From the NCBI RefSeq assembly GCF_001665535.1, contig NZ_LZSQ01000006.1, positions 1 to 64,000 of the forward strand: 64,000 bases of DNA, written 5' to 3'. The position numbers were made by a program, and so were the translations under genes. The notes below the pieces were generated by a model, which had not been told where the DNA came from, ran no database searches, and worked only from the letters and a program-made list of their open reading frames with translations. The DNA is from Mycobacterium sp. 852002-51961_SCH5331710. Its GTDB lineage: Bacteria; Actinomycetota; Actinomycetes; Mycobacteriales; Mycobacteriaceae. Below are positions 54,488 to 63,925 of the stretch, piece after piece (within the stretch, counting starts at the first letter, position 1; each line of letters opens with the position of its first letter).

Positions 54488-55387
54488 ATGCGCCCCGCTC
54501 TGTCCGACTACGAACATCTGGCCAGCGGCAAGGTTCGCGAACTGTATCGCGTGGACGACGAGACGCTGCTCTTCGTGGCCAGCGACCGCATCTCCGCCTA
54601 CGACTACATCCTCGACTCGCAGATCCCCGACAAGGGCCGCATCCTCACCGCGATGAGCGTGTTCTTCTTCGACCTGCTGAGTCGGACGGCGGGCACACCC
54701 AACCATCTCGCCGGTCCTCCCGACGACGAGCGCATTCCCGCCGCCGTGCTGGGCCGCTCGCTGGTGGTACAGGAGCTCGAGATGTTGCCGGTGGAGGCGG
54801 TGGCCCGCGGCTACCTCACCGGTTCAGGGCTCATCGACTACCAGAAGACCGGAGCGGTGTGCGGTATCGCGCTTCCCGCCGGGCTGGTCGAGGCGAGCAA
54901 GTTCGACGAGCCGCTGTTCACCCCGGCGACGAAAGCCGAACTGGGACAACACGATGAGAACATCTCGTTCGACGCCGTGGTCGAACTGATCGGAGAACAG
55001 CGCGCACAGCAGCTGCGCGACCGGACGCTGGAGACCTACCGCCGCGGGGCCGAACACGCGCTGACCAAAGGGATCATCGTCGCCGACACCAAATTCGAGT
55101 TCGGAGTAGGCAAGGACGGCGAACTGCGACTCGCCGACGAGGTGTTCACCCCCGACTCCAGCAGGTACTGGCGCGCCGACGACTGGAAAGAAGGCGTCGT
55201 GCAGCAGAGCTTCGACAAGCAGTTCGTCCGCAACTGGCTCACGGGTCCGGAGTCGGGATGGGACCGCGCCGGCGGCACAGCGCCGCCACCGCTGCCCCCC
55301 GACGTCGTGCAAGCCACCCGTTCCCGCTACATCGAGGCATACGAACGCATTTCGGGACTGAAGTTCGACGATTGGATCGGGGCATGA
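54488..55387 (+). CDS. purC: SAICAR synthetase, 299 aa
   Basis: Phosphoribosylaminoimidazole-succinocarboxamide synthase, the aspartate-adding step of purine synthesis. [32 protein letters not shown] is the N-terminal family signature; [13 protein letters not shown] and VADTKFEFG are the two PROSITE-like motifs. Normal length. The stop overlaps the peptidase start by four bases. Confidence 0.97.
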   Translation: MRPALSDYEHLASGKVRELYRVDDETLLFVASDRISAYDYILDSQIPDKGRILTAMSVFFFDLLSRTAGTPNHLAGPPDDERIPAAVLGRSLVVQELEMLPVEAVARGYLTGSGLIDYQKTGAVCGIALPAGLVEASKFDEPLFTPATKAELGQHDENISFDAVVELIGEQRAQQLRDRTLETYRRGAEHALTKGIIVADTKFEFGVGKDGELRLADEVFTPDSSRYWRADDWKEGVVQQSFDKQFVRNWLTGPESGWDRAGGTAPPPLPPDVVQATRSRYIEAYERISGLKFDDWIGA

Positions 55388-57489
55388 TTCCGCCGGTGGC
55401 CAAGCGAGTCGACACCAAACGCGAACATCACGGCGATGTCTTCGCTGACCCCTACGAGTGGCTGCGCAACAAGAACGATCCCGACGTGATCGCGTATCTC
55501 GAGGCGGAGAACGCCTACACCGAGCACGTCACCGAACACCTCGCGCCACTGCGACAGGCCATCTTCGACGAGATCAAGGCCCGCACCAAGGAGACCGACC
55601 TGTCGGTGCCGACGAGGCGCGACGCGTGGTGGTATTACGGCCGCAGCTTCGAGGGCAAGCAGTACAGCGTGCACTGCCGTTGTCCGGTCGCCGACCCGGA
55701 CGACTGGACACCTCCGGTGCTCGACGAGAACACCGAGATCCCCGGCGAACAGGTGCTACTCGACGAGAACGTCGAGGCCGAGGGCCACGAATTCTTTTCG
55801 CTGGGCGCCGCCTCGGTCAGCCTCGACGGCAACATTCTGGCCTATTCGGTGGACGTCAAGGGTGACGAGCGGTACACCCTGCGGTTCAAGGACTTACGCA
55901 CCGGTGAGCTGTACGAGGACACGATCGTCGGTATCGGCCCCGGTGCGACCTGGGCGGCCGACAACCGCACCGTCTACTACTCGACAGTCGACGAGGCCTG
56001 GCGTCCTGACACGATCTGGCGCCACCGTCTTGGCTCGGGTCTGCCCGCGCAGCGGGTCTATCACGAACCCGACGAACGGTATTGGCTCGGCGTCGGCCGA
56101 ACCCGCAGCGACAAATACGTCATGATCGCCGCAGGAAGCGCCGTGACCTCCGAGATGCGGTACGCCGATGCGACCGACCCCGAGGCGGAGTTCGCCGTCG
56201 TGTGGCCGCGCCGCGACTTCGTCGAGTACTCCGTCGAGCACGCGGTCGTGGGCGGTGAGGATCGGTTTCTCATCCTGCACAATGACGGAGCGGTGAACTT
56301 CACCCTGGTGGAGGCGCCCGTCAGCGATCCGACCGCGATCCGCACGCTGATCGCGCATCGCGACGACGTCCGCCTCGATTCGGTCGACGCGTTCGAAAAG
56401 CACCTCGTCGTCAGCTACCGCAGTGAGGCGCTGCCGAAAATCCAGCTGTGGCCTCTGTATCCGAGCGGCGAGTACGGCCACCCCGAAGACTTCACGTTCG
56501 AGTCCGAGTTGACGTCGGCGGGCCTGAGCGCCAACCCCAATTGGAGCGCTCCCAAACTGCGCATCGGCGCCACTTCGTACACGACGCCCGTACGCATCTA
56601 CGACGTCGATCTCGCCACCGGCGAACGGACGCTGCTGCGTGAGCAGCCCGTGCTCGGCGACTACCGGCCCGAAGACTATGTCGAGCGTCGCGATTGGGCG
56701 ATCGCGCGGGACGGTGTGCGGGTACCGATCTCGATCGTTCACAAGATCGGGCTGCAGTATCCGGCGCCCACGCTGCTGTACGGGTACGGCGCCTACGAGG
56801 CCTGCGAAGACCCGCGGTTCTCGATCGCGCGGCTCTCGCTGCTCGACCGCGGAATGGTGTTCGCGGTGGCCCACGTGCGGGGCGGCGGCGAGCTCGGCCG
56901 GCCGTGGTACGAGCACGGCAAGATGCTCGAGAAGAAGAACAGCTTCACCGACTTCGTCGACGTCGCAGCGCATCTCGTGCAGACCGACGTCACCCGACCG
57001 GAGAACCTGGTGGCGTACGGCGGCAGCGCAGGCGGTCTGCTCGTCGGCGCGGTGGCCAACATGGCGCCGGAGCTGTTCGCCGGCATCCTCGCGGTGGTGC
57101 CGTTCGTCGATCCCCTCACCACGATCCTCGACCCCTCGCTGCCGCTGACTGTCACCGAATGGGACGAGTGGGGAAACCCGTTGGAGAACAAGGACGTCTA
57201 CGAGTACATGAGGTCCTACTCCCCGTATGAGAACGTCGAGGCCAAGGACTACCCGAGAATCCTCGCGATGACGTCGTTGAACGACACCCGCGTGTTCTAC
57301 GTCGAGCCGGCGAAATGGATTGCCGCCCTTCGCCAGACCAAGACCGACGACCATCCCGTGCTGTTGAAGACCGAGATGAATGCCGGCCACGGCGGTATCA
57401 GCGGACGCTATGAACGCTGGAAGGAAACCGCATTCCAGTACGCCTGGCTACTGGACGCCGCCCAGGCCGATCACGAGCGCCGCCCCTAA
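55384..57489 (+). CDS. ptrB: Prolyl oligopeptidase-family serine peptidase (protease II), 701 aa
   Basis: Oligopeptidase B type. The N-terminal beta-propeller covers about residues 70-400. The alpha/beta catalytic domain has S548 in [11 protein letters not shown], an Asp in TSLNDTRV and the His in NAGHGG. The ATG at 55384 overlaps the purC stop. In M. tuberculosis the locus is split into Rv0781 and Rv0782; here it is a single intact frame. Cleaves after basic residues in short peptides; no signal peptide, so cytoplasmic. Confidence 0.95.
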   Translation: MIPPVAKRVDTKREHHGDVFADPYEWLRNKNDPDVIAYLEAENAYTEHVTEHLAPLRQAIFDEIKARTKETDLSVPTRRDAWWYYGRSFEGKQYSVHCRCPVADPDDWTPPVLDENTEIPGEQVLLDENVEAEGHEFFSLGAASVSLDGNILAYSVDVKGDERYTLRFKDLRTGELYEDTIVGIGPGATWAADNRTVYYSTVDEAWRPDTIWRHRLGSGLPAQRVYHEPDERYWLGVGRTRSDKYVMIAAGSAVTSEMRYADATDPEAEFAVVWPRRDFVEYSVEHAVVGGEDRFLILHNDGAVNFTLVEAPVSDPTAIRTLIAHRDDVRLDSVDAFEKHLVVSYRSEALPKIQLWPLYPSGEYGHPEDFTFESELTSAGLSANPNWSAPKLRIGATSYTTPVRIYDVDLATGERTLLREQPVLGDYRPEDYVERRDWAIARDGVRVPISIVHKIGLQYPAPTLLYGYGAYEACEDPRFSIARLSLLDRGMVFAVAHVRGGGELGRPWYEHGKMLEKKNSFTDFVDVAAHLVQTDVTRPENLVAYGGSAGGLLVGAVANMAPELFAGILAVVPFVDPLTTILDPSLPLTVTEWDEWGNPLENKDVYEYMRSYSPYENVEAKDYPRILAMTSLNDTRVFYVEPAKWIAALRQTKTDDHPVLLKTEMNAGHGGISGRYERWKETAFQYAWLLDAAQADHERRP

Positions 57490-57897
57490 GAAGACGATCT
57501 GCTCGGCGGTGCGTAGATCCAGCCGCGTCGTCATCGACTTCGGCGGGTTCGGCATCCGCGCCGCGCAGACGTTGGCCGGGAACATCGCGATCATCAACGC
57601 GAAGAGGCAGACCGCCGCGGCGACCCGAGTAGGCGGGTAGAGCAGGCCGATCGCGCCGACGATCTCGAGCACACCGGTGAGAGTCACCAACGACGCCGGG
57701 GCGGGTAATCGCGGCGGCACGATCGCGATCATGTCGCGGCGCAGCGGGTTGACGAAGTGGGCGAACCCGGTGACCACGAACATCGCGGCCAGTCCGACGG
57801 CCACGGCGGACGGCCAGCTGTCGACGTACTCGACGCCCAGCCAGCCGACCAGCCGCGCGCCGAGCGTCCCCAGTATCAGCGTGATGATGACGGCCAT
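57448..57897 (-). CDS. DoxX-family membrane protein, 149 aa
   Basis: Four hydrophobic helices with the DoxX pattern: AMFVVTGFAHFVNPLRRDM, PASLVTLTGVLEIVGAIGLL and ALMIAMFPANVCAA. DoxX-type proteins are linked to thiosulphate/thiol stress in actinobacteria, though many are uncharacterised. The 3' end overlaps the convergent peptidase by 42 bases. It is divergent from a TetR gene across an 84-base region with paired repeats. Confidence 0.85.
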   Translation of the reverse strand: MAVIITLILGTLGARLVGWLGVEYVDSWPSAVAVGLAAMFVVTGFAHFVNPLRRDMIAIVPPRLPAPASLVTLTGVLEIVGAIGLLYPPTRVAAAVCLFALMIAMFPANVCAARMPNPPKSMTTRLDLRTAEQIVFLGAALVIGLGGVQ

Positions 57898-57915
57898 GAT
57901 CGAACTCCAATCTAG

Positions 57916-57965
57916 ACAGTGACAAGTTTTAACGGTAGGCAACGAACTAGGCACTGTCAAGATTT
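57916..57965. promoter_or_regulatory. Paired repeats in the DoxX/TetR divergent promoter
   Basis: TGACAAGTTTT (57920-57930) and TGTCAAGATTT (57955-57965) are near-direct repeats; ACAGTG (57916-57921) and CACTGT (57952-57957) are inverted. This AT-rich block is the probable operator region for the neighbouring TetR protein. Confidence 0.45.
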
Positions 57966-57981
57966 GCGCTACGATGTCCGC

Positions 57982-58539
57982 ATGAGCAGGACGTCCTATC
58001 ACCACGGCGACCTGAAGGCCGTCATCCTCGCCGAAGCGGCAAGCCTGGTGGCCGAACGGGGGGCCGACGGAATCTCGCTGCGTGAACTCGCGCGGGTCGC
58101 CGGCGTATCGCACGCCGCGCCTGCGCACCACTTCACCGACCGCCGTGGGTTGTTCACGGCGCTGGCCGCGGAGGGTTGGCGCAAGCTCGCCGCGGCGCTG
58201 TCCGAGACCGGCCCGGAATTCATCGACGCCGCACTGGCATACGTGCGCTTCGCGCTCGACCACCCCGGGCACTACGCGGTCATGTTCGACCGGGCGCTCG
58301 TCGACCCGGACAACGCGGAGTTGAAAGCCGCCCAGGATGCGGCGGGCGCGGAACTGCGGCAGGGTGTCGGCACCCTCGACGATCCGCGCGCCGCACAGGA
58401 TCCTCAGGCGGCCGCGTTGGCCGCCTGGTCTCTGGTACACGGCTTTTCGCTGCTGTGGCTGAACAAGGCGATCGACGCCGAGGGCGATCCGCTGGCGACG
58501 GTGCACCGGGTCGCGGGCATGCTGTTCGAGACCGGGTAA
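57982..58539 (+). CDS. TetR-family regulator, 185 aa
   Basis: Helix-turn-helix ISLRELARVAGVSHAAPAHHFTDRRGLF at about residues 32-59. The C-terminal region matches the TetR_C group with WLNKAIDAEGDPL. Divergent from the DoxX gene, and nine bases before glutathione peroxidase, with which it may be co-transcribed. Together the three genes look like an oxidative or thiol-stress unit. Confidence 0.92.
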   Translation: MSRTSYHHGDLKAVILAEAASLVAERGADGISLRELARVAGVSHAAPAHHFTDRRGLFTALAAEGWRKLAAALSETGPEFIDAALAYVRFALDHPGHYAVMFDRALVDPDNAELKAAQDAAGAELRQGVGTLDDPRAAQDPQAAALAAWSLVHGFSLLWLNKAIDAEGDPLATVHRVAGMLFETG

Positions 58540-58548
58540 CGTGCGGGC

Positions 58549-59046
58549 ATGACCGACACTCCGCTGACCGATATCGCTGTGACCACCCTCGACGGCCGCG
58601 AAACCACGCTCGGCGAGCTGGCCGACGGCGCCGCACTGGTGGTCAACGTCGCCTCCAAATGCGGTCTCACACCGCAGTACACGGCGCTCGAACAGTTGGC
58701 CAAGGACTACCGGGACCGCGGGCTCACGGTCGTCGGCGTGCCGTGCAACCAGTTCATGGGTCAAGAACCCGGCACAGCCGAGGAGATTCAACAGTTCTGT
58801 TCGACGACGTACGGCGTGACGTTCCCGTTGCTCGCCAAGACCGACGTCAACGGCTCCGACCGCCATCCGCTGTATGCCGAGCTGACGAAGACACCCGACG
58901 ACGGCGGCGAGGCCGGCGACATCCAGTGGAACTTCGAGAAGTTCCTGCTCGCGCCGGGCGGCAAGGTCGTCAAGCGGTTCCGGCCCCGCACCGAGCCCGA
59001 TGCGCCCGAGGTGATCGCCGCCATCGAAGACGTCCTACCGCGCTAG
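58549..59046 (+). CDS. Glutathione-peroxidase-family thiol peroxidase, 165 aa
   Basis: Peroxide-reducing enzyme. Peroxidatic C38 in NVASKCGLTPQY, the resolving-type C75 in GVPCNQFMGQEPG with its glutamine, and the Trp/Asn of WNFEKFLL complete the catalytic tetrad. As a Cys form in an organism lacking glutathione it is probably thioredoxin-dependent (inference). Normal length. Confidence 0.94.
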   Translation: MTDTPLTDIAVTTLDGRETTLGELADGAALVVNVASKCGLTPQYTALEQLAKDYRDRGLTVVGVPCNQFMGQEPGTAEEIQQFCSTTYGVTFPLLAKTDVNGSDRHPLYAELTKTPDDGGEAGDIQWNFEKFLLAPGGKVVKRFRPRTEPDAPEVIAAIEDVLPR

Positions 59047-59110
59047 CCCGTCGGCTGCCTGACGTCGTAATGGCGTCCGCCGCTTGGCCCGTCCCGCTAA
59101 CGTGGCGGCC

Positions 59111-60748
59111 ATGGCAGATGCTGACGTCATCGTCGTGGGAGCCGGGCTGGCGGGTCTGGTGGCGGCCTGCGAACTCGTCGAACGCGGCCGACGCGTACTG
59201 ATCGTCGACCAGGAGAACGCCAACAACATCGGCGGTCAGGCGTTCTGGTCGTTCGGCGGGCTTTTCTTTGTCGACAGCCCGGAGCAACGGCGGATGGGCA
59301 TCCGCGACAGCCACGAGTTGGCGCTGCAGGACTGGCTGGGCTCAGCGGGATTCGACCGCCCGGAGGATCACTGGCCGCGGCAGTGGGCTCATGCCTACGT
59401 CGATTTCGCGGCGGGGGAGAAGCGCGGTTGGCTGCGCGAGCGCGGCCTGCGGACGTTCCCGCTCGTCGGATGGGCCGAGCGCGGTGGATACGACGCGCGC
59501 GGCCACGGCAACTCGGTGCCGCGCTTCCACATCACCTGGGGCACCGGCCCCGCGATCGTCGACATCTTCGCGCGCCGCCTCACGGGGCGAGCCCGGTATG
59601 CGCACCGCCACAGGGTCGACGAGCTCATCGTCGAGAATGGCACCGTCGTCGGTGTGCGCGGAACCGTGCTCGAGCCGTCCGACGCCGCCCGCGGCGTCGC
59701 CACCTCGCGAGAACCCGTCGGAGAGTTCGAATTTCGCGCACAAGCGGTGATCGTCGCCAGCGGCGGCATCGGCGGCAACCACGACCTGGTGCGGCAGAAC
59801 TGGCCCAAGCGGATGGGCCGGGTACCCGAACAGCTGCTGTCCGGTGTGCCCGCGCACGTCGACGGTCGGATGATCGGCATCACCGAGGCCGCGGGGGCAC
59901 GCGTGATCAACAGCGACCGCATGTGGCACTACACCGAGGGCATCACCAACTACGACCCCATCTGGCCGCTGCACGGCATTCGCATCCTGCCCGGGCCGTC
60001 GTCGTTGTGGTTGGACGCCAACGGCAATCGCCTGCCGTCCCCGCTGTACCCGGGTTTCGACACGCTCGGCACGCTGGAGCACATCGCGCAAACGGGTCAG
60101 GACTACACGTGGTTCATCCTCAACGCACGAATCATCGCCAAGGAGTTCGCACTCTCGGGTCAGGAGCAGAACCCGGACCTGACCGGTCGCAGCATCCGCG
60201 ACGTATTGTCGCGGGTCCGTCCGGGGGCGCCGGCGCCGGTGCAGGCGTTCGTCGACCGTGGCGTCGACTTCGTCAGCGCGGATTCACTGCGCGATCTGGT
60301 CTCGTCGATGAACGCCGTGCCGGATGTGGTGCCGCTGGACTATGCGACGGTCGAAGCCGAGGTCACCGCGCGCGACCGGGAGGTCGCTAACAAGTTCACC
60401 AAGGACATGCAGATCGCCTCGATCCGCGTTGCGCGCAATTATCTCGGTGACCGATTCAGCCGCGTTGTCGCGCCACACCGCCTGACCGACCCCAAGGCCG
60501 GACCGTTGATTGCGGTGAAGCTGCACATCCTGACGCGAAAGTCGTTGGGCGGACTCGAAACCGACCTCGACGCGCGCGTGCTCAAATCCGACGGAAGCGC
60601 GTTCGACGGTCTGTACGCCGCAGGCGAGGCCGCCGGATTCGGCGGAGGCGGCGTGCACGGCTACCGATCGCTCGAGGGCACCTTCCTCGGCGGTTGCGTG
60701 TTCTCCGGGCGGGCCGCGGGCCGGGCCGCCGCGCGCGATACGGCCTGA
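59111..60748 (+). CDS. FAD-binding dehydrogenase (Rv0785/KstD-like), 545 aa
   Basis: A flavoprotein of the fumarate reductase/ketosteroid dehydrogenase superfamily. VIVVGAGLAGLVAACEL binds FAD, QAFWSFGGLFFVDSPEQRR follows, VIVASGGIGGNHDLV is mid-chain, and GLYAAGEAAGFGGGGVHGYR closes the FAD fold. ATG at 59111 is preferred. Corresponds to Rv0785. Substrate not determinable; true KstD active-site tyrosines were not identified. Confidence 0.88.
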   Translation: MADADVIVVGAGLAGLVAACELVERGRRVLIVDQENANNIGGQAFWSFGGLFFVDSPEQRRMGIRDSHELALQDWLGSAGFDRPEDHWPRQWAHAYVDFAAGEKRGWLRERGLRTFPLVGWAERGGYDARGHGNSVPRFHITWGTGPAIVDIFARRLTGRARYAHRHRVDELIVENGTVVGVRGTVLEPSDAARGVATSREPVGEFEFRAQAVIVASGGIGGNHDLVRQNWPKRMGRVPEQLLSGVPAHVDGRMIGITEAAGARVINSDRMWHYTEGITNYDPIWPLHGIRILPGPSSLWLDANGNRLPSPLYPGFDTLGTLEHIAQTGQDYTWFILNARIIAKEFALSGQEQNPDLTGRSIRDVLSRVRPGAPAPVQAFVDRGVDFVSADSLRDLVSSMNAVPDVVPLDYATVEAEVTARDREVANKFTKDMQIASIRVARNYLGDRFSRVVAPHRLTDPKAGPLIAVKLHILTRKSLGGLETDLDARVLKSDGSAFDGLYAAGEAAGFGGGGVHGYRSLEGTFLGGCVFSGRAAGRAAARDTA

Positions 60749-60775
60749 CTCAGAGTTCCGCGGCCGAGCCGCGGA

Positions 60776-61429
60776 TCAGAATTCCGTCCCGTTCTCCGGT
60801 TCGAGCACCCGGAAGTCGGTGTCGGTCATCTCCGTCAGGCGACCGTAGAAGATCCCGCGAGCGCTCGGATCGATGATGCCCTGGTGGATGGGCACCGCAT
60901 GCGTCGGCGCCACCGCGCGCAGGTAGTCCACGGCCTCGGAGATCTTCATCCAGGGCGCGGCGGCGGGCGTGGCGAGCACGTCGACGGGTTCGCCGGGCGC
61001 GAACAGTGCGTCGCCGGGATGCATCAGCCGGGCTCGATGGGTGCCGTCGTCGACGAGGTAGGAGATGTTGTCGATGACCGGGATCTCCGGGTGGATGACG
61101 GCGTGCTTGCCGCCGACGCCGCGCACGGTCAGGTGATCGATGGTGAGGACATCGCCGACGTTGACCGCGCGCCACGGCTCACCCAGCTGTGCGGCGGTCT
61201 GCGGGTCGGCGTAGAGGGCGGCCTGCGGGTTGGCCTCGAGCAGGGCCGGCAGCCGGTCGGTGTCGGCGTGGTCGGGGTGCTGATGGGTGATCAGGATCGC
61301 CGACAGACCGGTGATGCCCTCGAATCCGTGCGAAAAGACACCCGGGTCGAACAGGATCGTCGCTTCACCACCGGATTCGCCCTTGAAATTGGCCAGTAAG
61401 CAGGAATGTCCGAAATGGGTCAATTGCAT
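60776..61429 (-). CDS. Metallo-beta-lactamase-fold hydrolase (Rv0786c-type), 217 aa
   Basis: UlaG-like MBL protein. The metal site HxHxDH appears as THQHPDHAD near residue 50-58, with further ligands in LMHPGDALF and VPIHQG. ATG at 61429 (MQLTHFGHSCLL) is the family N-terminus; the longer frame upstream is not. Divergent from an exported protein gene. Substrate unknown. Confidence 0.9.
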   Translation of the reverse strand: MQLTHFGHSCLLANFKGESGGEATILFDPGVFSHGFEGITGLSAILITHQHPDHADTDRLPALLEANPQAALYADPQTAAQLGEPWRAVNVGDVLTIDHLTVRGVGGKHAVIHPEIPVIDNISYLVDDGTHRARLMHPGDALFAPGEPVDVLATPAAAPWMKISEAVDYLRAVAPTHAVPIHQGIIDPSARGIFYGRLTEMTDTDFRVLEPENGTEF

Positions 61430-61475
61430 GCCTATATTGTGGCGGCGCAGGCCGTCTTCAGGGGGTACTTGAGTC

Positions 61476-62153
61476 GTGCGATTGGTGCTTGCGGTGGCCC
61501 TCGCGACGTTCGGCCTGGCGTTGACCGCCGGCCCCGTACCCGCCCCGACGTCGGGGGCGGTGCCGGGCGTGTGCCCGCCGATCTGCGACGCGATTCCCGA
61601 CGTCGCGTGGCCGCAATCCGACGCGCTTCCCCTGTTTCCGGTGTACCGCTGGCCGGGGCTGGCGGGCCTGGCCGTCAATGCGCCGGCGCCGCGGTTCATG
61701 TTCGAGGAGCTCTGCGCCAGCCCGCCGGTGCCGGGCGACCCGCGCGACTACGTGGTGGCATCCCGTGCTCAGATCAACAATCCCGCAGGTCAGTGGCAGT
61801 TGCGGGCGCAAGTGCTGCACTGGCGCGGCGATGTTGCGTACAACGGCCCGCTCACAACATCGGTGCTCGATTCGGCGCAGACTCGTCTGCGAACGTGTCA
61901 GCTGACCGCCCCGCTGGTGTCGCCGTCGATCACCACGGCCGAACCCGAGCGGGTGGCGGCGGTGATCAGCGTCGCCGGCCAGAAAGTGGTGCGTCAGTAC
62001 CTGCTGGCCCACCCGACCAGCGGCAGCATCGTCGAGCTCGCGCTGTGGTCGACGCTGCCTCTGCAGGTGCCCTGGCCCGCAGTGTCGGACGTGCAGGTTC
62101 TCGATGCGCTCGCGGGCCCGTTGTGCGAGGCCTACCTCGGTTCGTGCCGGTGA
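61476..62153 (+). CDS. Exported protein of unknown function, 225 aa
   Basis: A GTG start gives a Sec signal peptide (RLVLAVALATFGLALTAGP, cleavage near residue 20-25). The mature part has paired cysteines (VCPPICDAI near residue 33-38, CASPP near 80, TCQLT near 140, and a CEAYLGSC end) suited to disulphides outside the cell. No catalytic motif is recognised. It precedes purS by 35 bases in the same direction. Confidence 0.8.
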   Translation: MRLVLAVALATFGLALTAGPVPAPTSGAVPGVCPPICDAIPDVAWPQSDALPLFPVYRWPGLAGLAVNAPAPRFMFEELCASPPVPGDPRDYVVASRAQINNPAGQWQLRAQVLHWRGDVAYNGPLTTSVLDSAQTRLRTCQLTAPLVSPSITTAEPERVAAVISVAGQKVVRQYLLAHPTSGSIVELALWSTLPLQVPWPAVSDVQVLDALAGPLCEAYLGSCR

Positions 62154-62188
62154 GTCGCGTGCGCGTCAACCGCCGGTACAGTTGACGC

Positions 62189-62428
62189 GTGGCAAGGGTG
62201 GTGGTGCACGTGATGCCCAAGGCGGAGATCCTCGATCCGCAGGGGCAGGCGATCGTCGGCGCGTTGGGCCGTCTGGGCTTCAACGGCGTCTCAGATGTCC
62301 GGCAGGGCAAGCGTTTTGAGCTCGAGGTCGATGACGGCATCGACGACGCCACCCTGGCCGAGATCGCGGAGTCGCTGCTGGCGAACACCGTGATCGAGGA
62401 CTGGTCGGTGAGTAGGGAGCAATCATGA
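62189..62428 (+). CDS. purS: FGAM synthetase subunit PurS, 79 aa
   Basis: Small subunit that bridges PurL and PurQ in formylglycinamidine ribonucleotide synthesis. [19 protein letters not shown] and [13 protein letters not shown] are family stretches. GTG start at 62189. The stop overlaps purQ by four bases. purL is not in the window. Confidence 0.95.
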   Translation: MARVVVHVMPKAEILDPQGQAIVGALGRLGFNGVSDVRQGKRFELEVDDGIDDATLAEIAESLLANTVIEDWSVSREQS

Positions 62429-63102
62429 CCGCTCGTGTGGGCGTCATCACATTTCCGGGCACGCTCGACGACGTCGATGCCGCGCGCGCGGTCAGGCTGG
62501 CGGGCGCCGAGGCGGTTCCGCTGTGGCACGCCGACGCCGACCTGAAGAACGTCGACGCCGTCGTGGTGCCCGGTGGCTTTTCCTACGGCGACTATCTGCG
62601 GGCCGGCGCGATCGCCAAGTTCGCGCCGGTGATGGGTGAGGTCGTCCGCGGGGCCGAGCGCGGTATGCCGGTGTTGGGCATTTGCAACGGTTTTCAGGTG
62701 CTGTGCGAGGCCGGTCTGCTGCCGGGTGCGTTGACCCGCAACGCCGGGCTGCATTTCGTGTGCCGCGACATCTGGCTGGAGGTGGCGTCGAACACCTCGG
62801 CGTGGACGACGCGCTTCGAGAAGGGCGCCGATCTGCTGATCCCGCTGAAGTCCGGCGAGGGCCGTTATGTCGCCGGCGACCAGGTGCTCGACGAACTCGA
62901 GGGTGAAGGCCGGGTGGTGTTCCGCTATCGCGACAACCCCAACGGCTCCCAGCGCAACATCGCGGGCATCAGCTCGGCCAACGGCCGCGTCGTCGGCCTG
63001 ATGCCGCACCCCGAGCACGCCACGGAGGCGCTCACCGGTCCATCCGACGACGGCCTCGGTCTGTTCTACTCCGCGCTCGACGCGGTGCTGACGCCCGCCT
63101 GA
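62425..63102 (+). CDS. purQ: FGAM synthetase glutaminase subunit PurQ, 225 aa
   Basis: Class I glutamine amidotransferase supplying ammonia to Pur[20 protein letters not shown], nucleophile Cys in [10 protein letters not shown], and the His-Glu pair in MPHPEHATE are all present. Full length and translationally coupled to purS. Confidence 0.97.
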   Translation: MTARVGVITFPGTLDDVDAARAVRLAGAEAVPLWHADADLKNVDAVVVPGGFSYGDYLRAGAIAKFAPVMGEVVRGAERGMPVLGICNGFQVLCEAGLLPGALTRNAGLHFVCRDIWLEVASNTSAWTTRFEKGADLLIPLKSGEGRYVAGDQVLDELEGEGRVVFRYRDNPNGSQRNIAGISSANGRVVGLMPHPEHATEALTGPSDDGLGLFYSALDAVLTPA

Positions 63103-63127
63103 CCGCGAGGCTCACGCACCAAGAAGA

Positions 63128-63925
63128 CTAGGGCGTCAGGGCGACCGAGGCTTCGGCGGTGTAGCACAGGAACGTCAGCGTCTCCTCCAGATACAACTGG
63201 ACGGAACGCGCATCGTGCGACAAGTAGCCGATCGACACGTCCGTGCCCAGCTGCAGGTCGAAATCGCCGCCACGCGTTGACAATACGAACGCACCGTCGA
63301 TCGCCGGCGCCCAGATGATCTCGCCGTCAACCAGCCGGTTGAGGTGCTCGCGGATCGGATAGCCGTGTTGGGTGGTCTCGCTGACCTTGGTGTACACATC
63401 GGCCGACAGCAGCACCGAGTACGGGCCGTCGACACCGCTGAGCCGCAACTCCGACAGCGCTTGGGAGATGACGTCGGGGATGTCGCGCTCGTCGTCGGGC
63501 AGCGCGAGCGCGGTGTTCGAACTGCACGCCCGGATACCTTCGATCGACGCCGCCTCGTATCCCTCGAAGATCGCGCGGTCCTCGGCGAACGCCAGTTTCA
63601 TCGCGGCGTCTTTGACCGGATCCCAATCCGAATCCTGCGAACCGCGCTCCACATCGTCGATTGCGGTGCGAGACACCGTGAACGGCACGCGCAACCGGAC
63701 CAGCGGCTTGGCCTCCCGCAGATGCGCCACCACACCGTCGCCGGGCGGTGTCACGTCGCGCAGATGGCCCGTGCTGACCGCGGCGGTGGTGGGCCCACCG
63801 GGCTCGCTGACGTCGACCACGCGCCGACCGGCTATGTGGCGCTTGAACGTTCGTGCCGCCTCGAGCTCGATCTCGGCCCATGCCTCTTGAGTGATCGGTG
63901 CCAGATCGCGGTACAGGTTGTTCAT
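63128..63925 (-). CDS. Encapsulin nanocompartment shell protein, 265 aa
   Basis: HK97-fold shell protein equal to CFP29 (Rv0798c). It opens NNLYRDLAPITQEAWAEIE with the cargo-contact N-helix. The E-loop follows (RVPFTVSRTAIDDVERGSQDSD), and the C-terminal strand is SVQLYLEETLTFLCYTAE. It self-assembles into a 60-mer that encloses DyP peroxidase. Its ATG overlaps the DyP stop by one base (TGATG), with AAAGGAACC as ribosome binding site inside the end of the DyP gene. Confidence 0.97.
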   Translation of the reverse strand: MNNLYRDLAPITQEAWAEIELEAARTFKRHIAGRRVVDVSEPGGPTTAAVSTGHLRDVTPPGDGVVAHLREAKPLVRLRVPFTVSRTAIDDVERGSQDSDWDPVKDAAMKLAFAEDRAIFEGYEAASIEGIRACSSNTALALPDDERDIPDVISQALSELRLSGVDGPYSVLLSADVYTKVSETTQHGYPIREHLNRLVDGEIIWAPAIDGAFVLSTRGGDFDLQLGTDVSIGYLSHDARSVQLYLEETLTFLCYTAEASVALTP

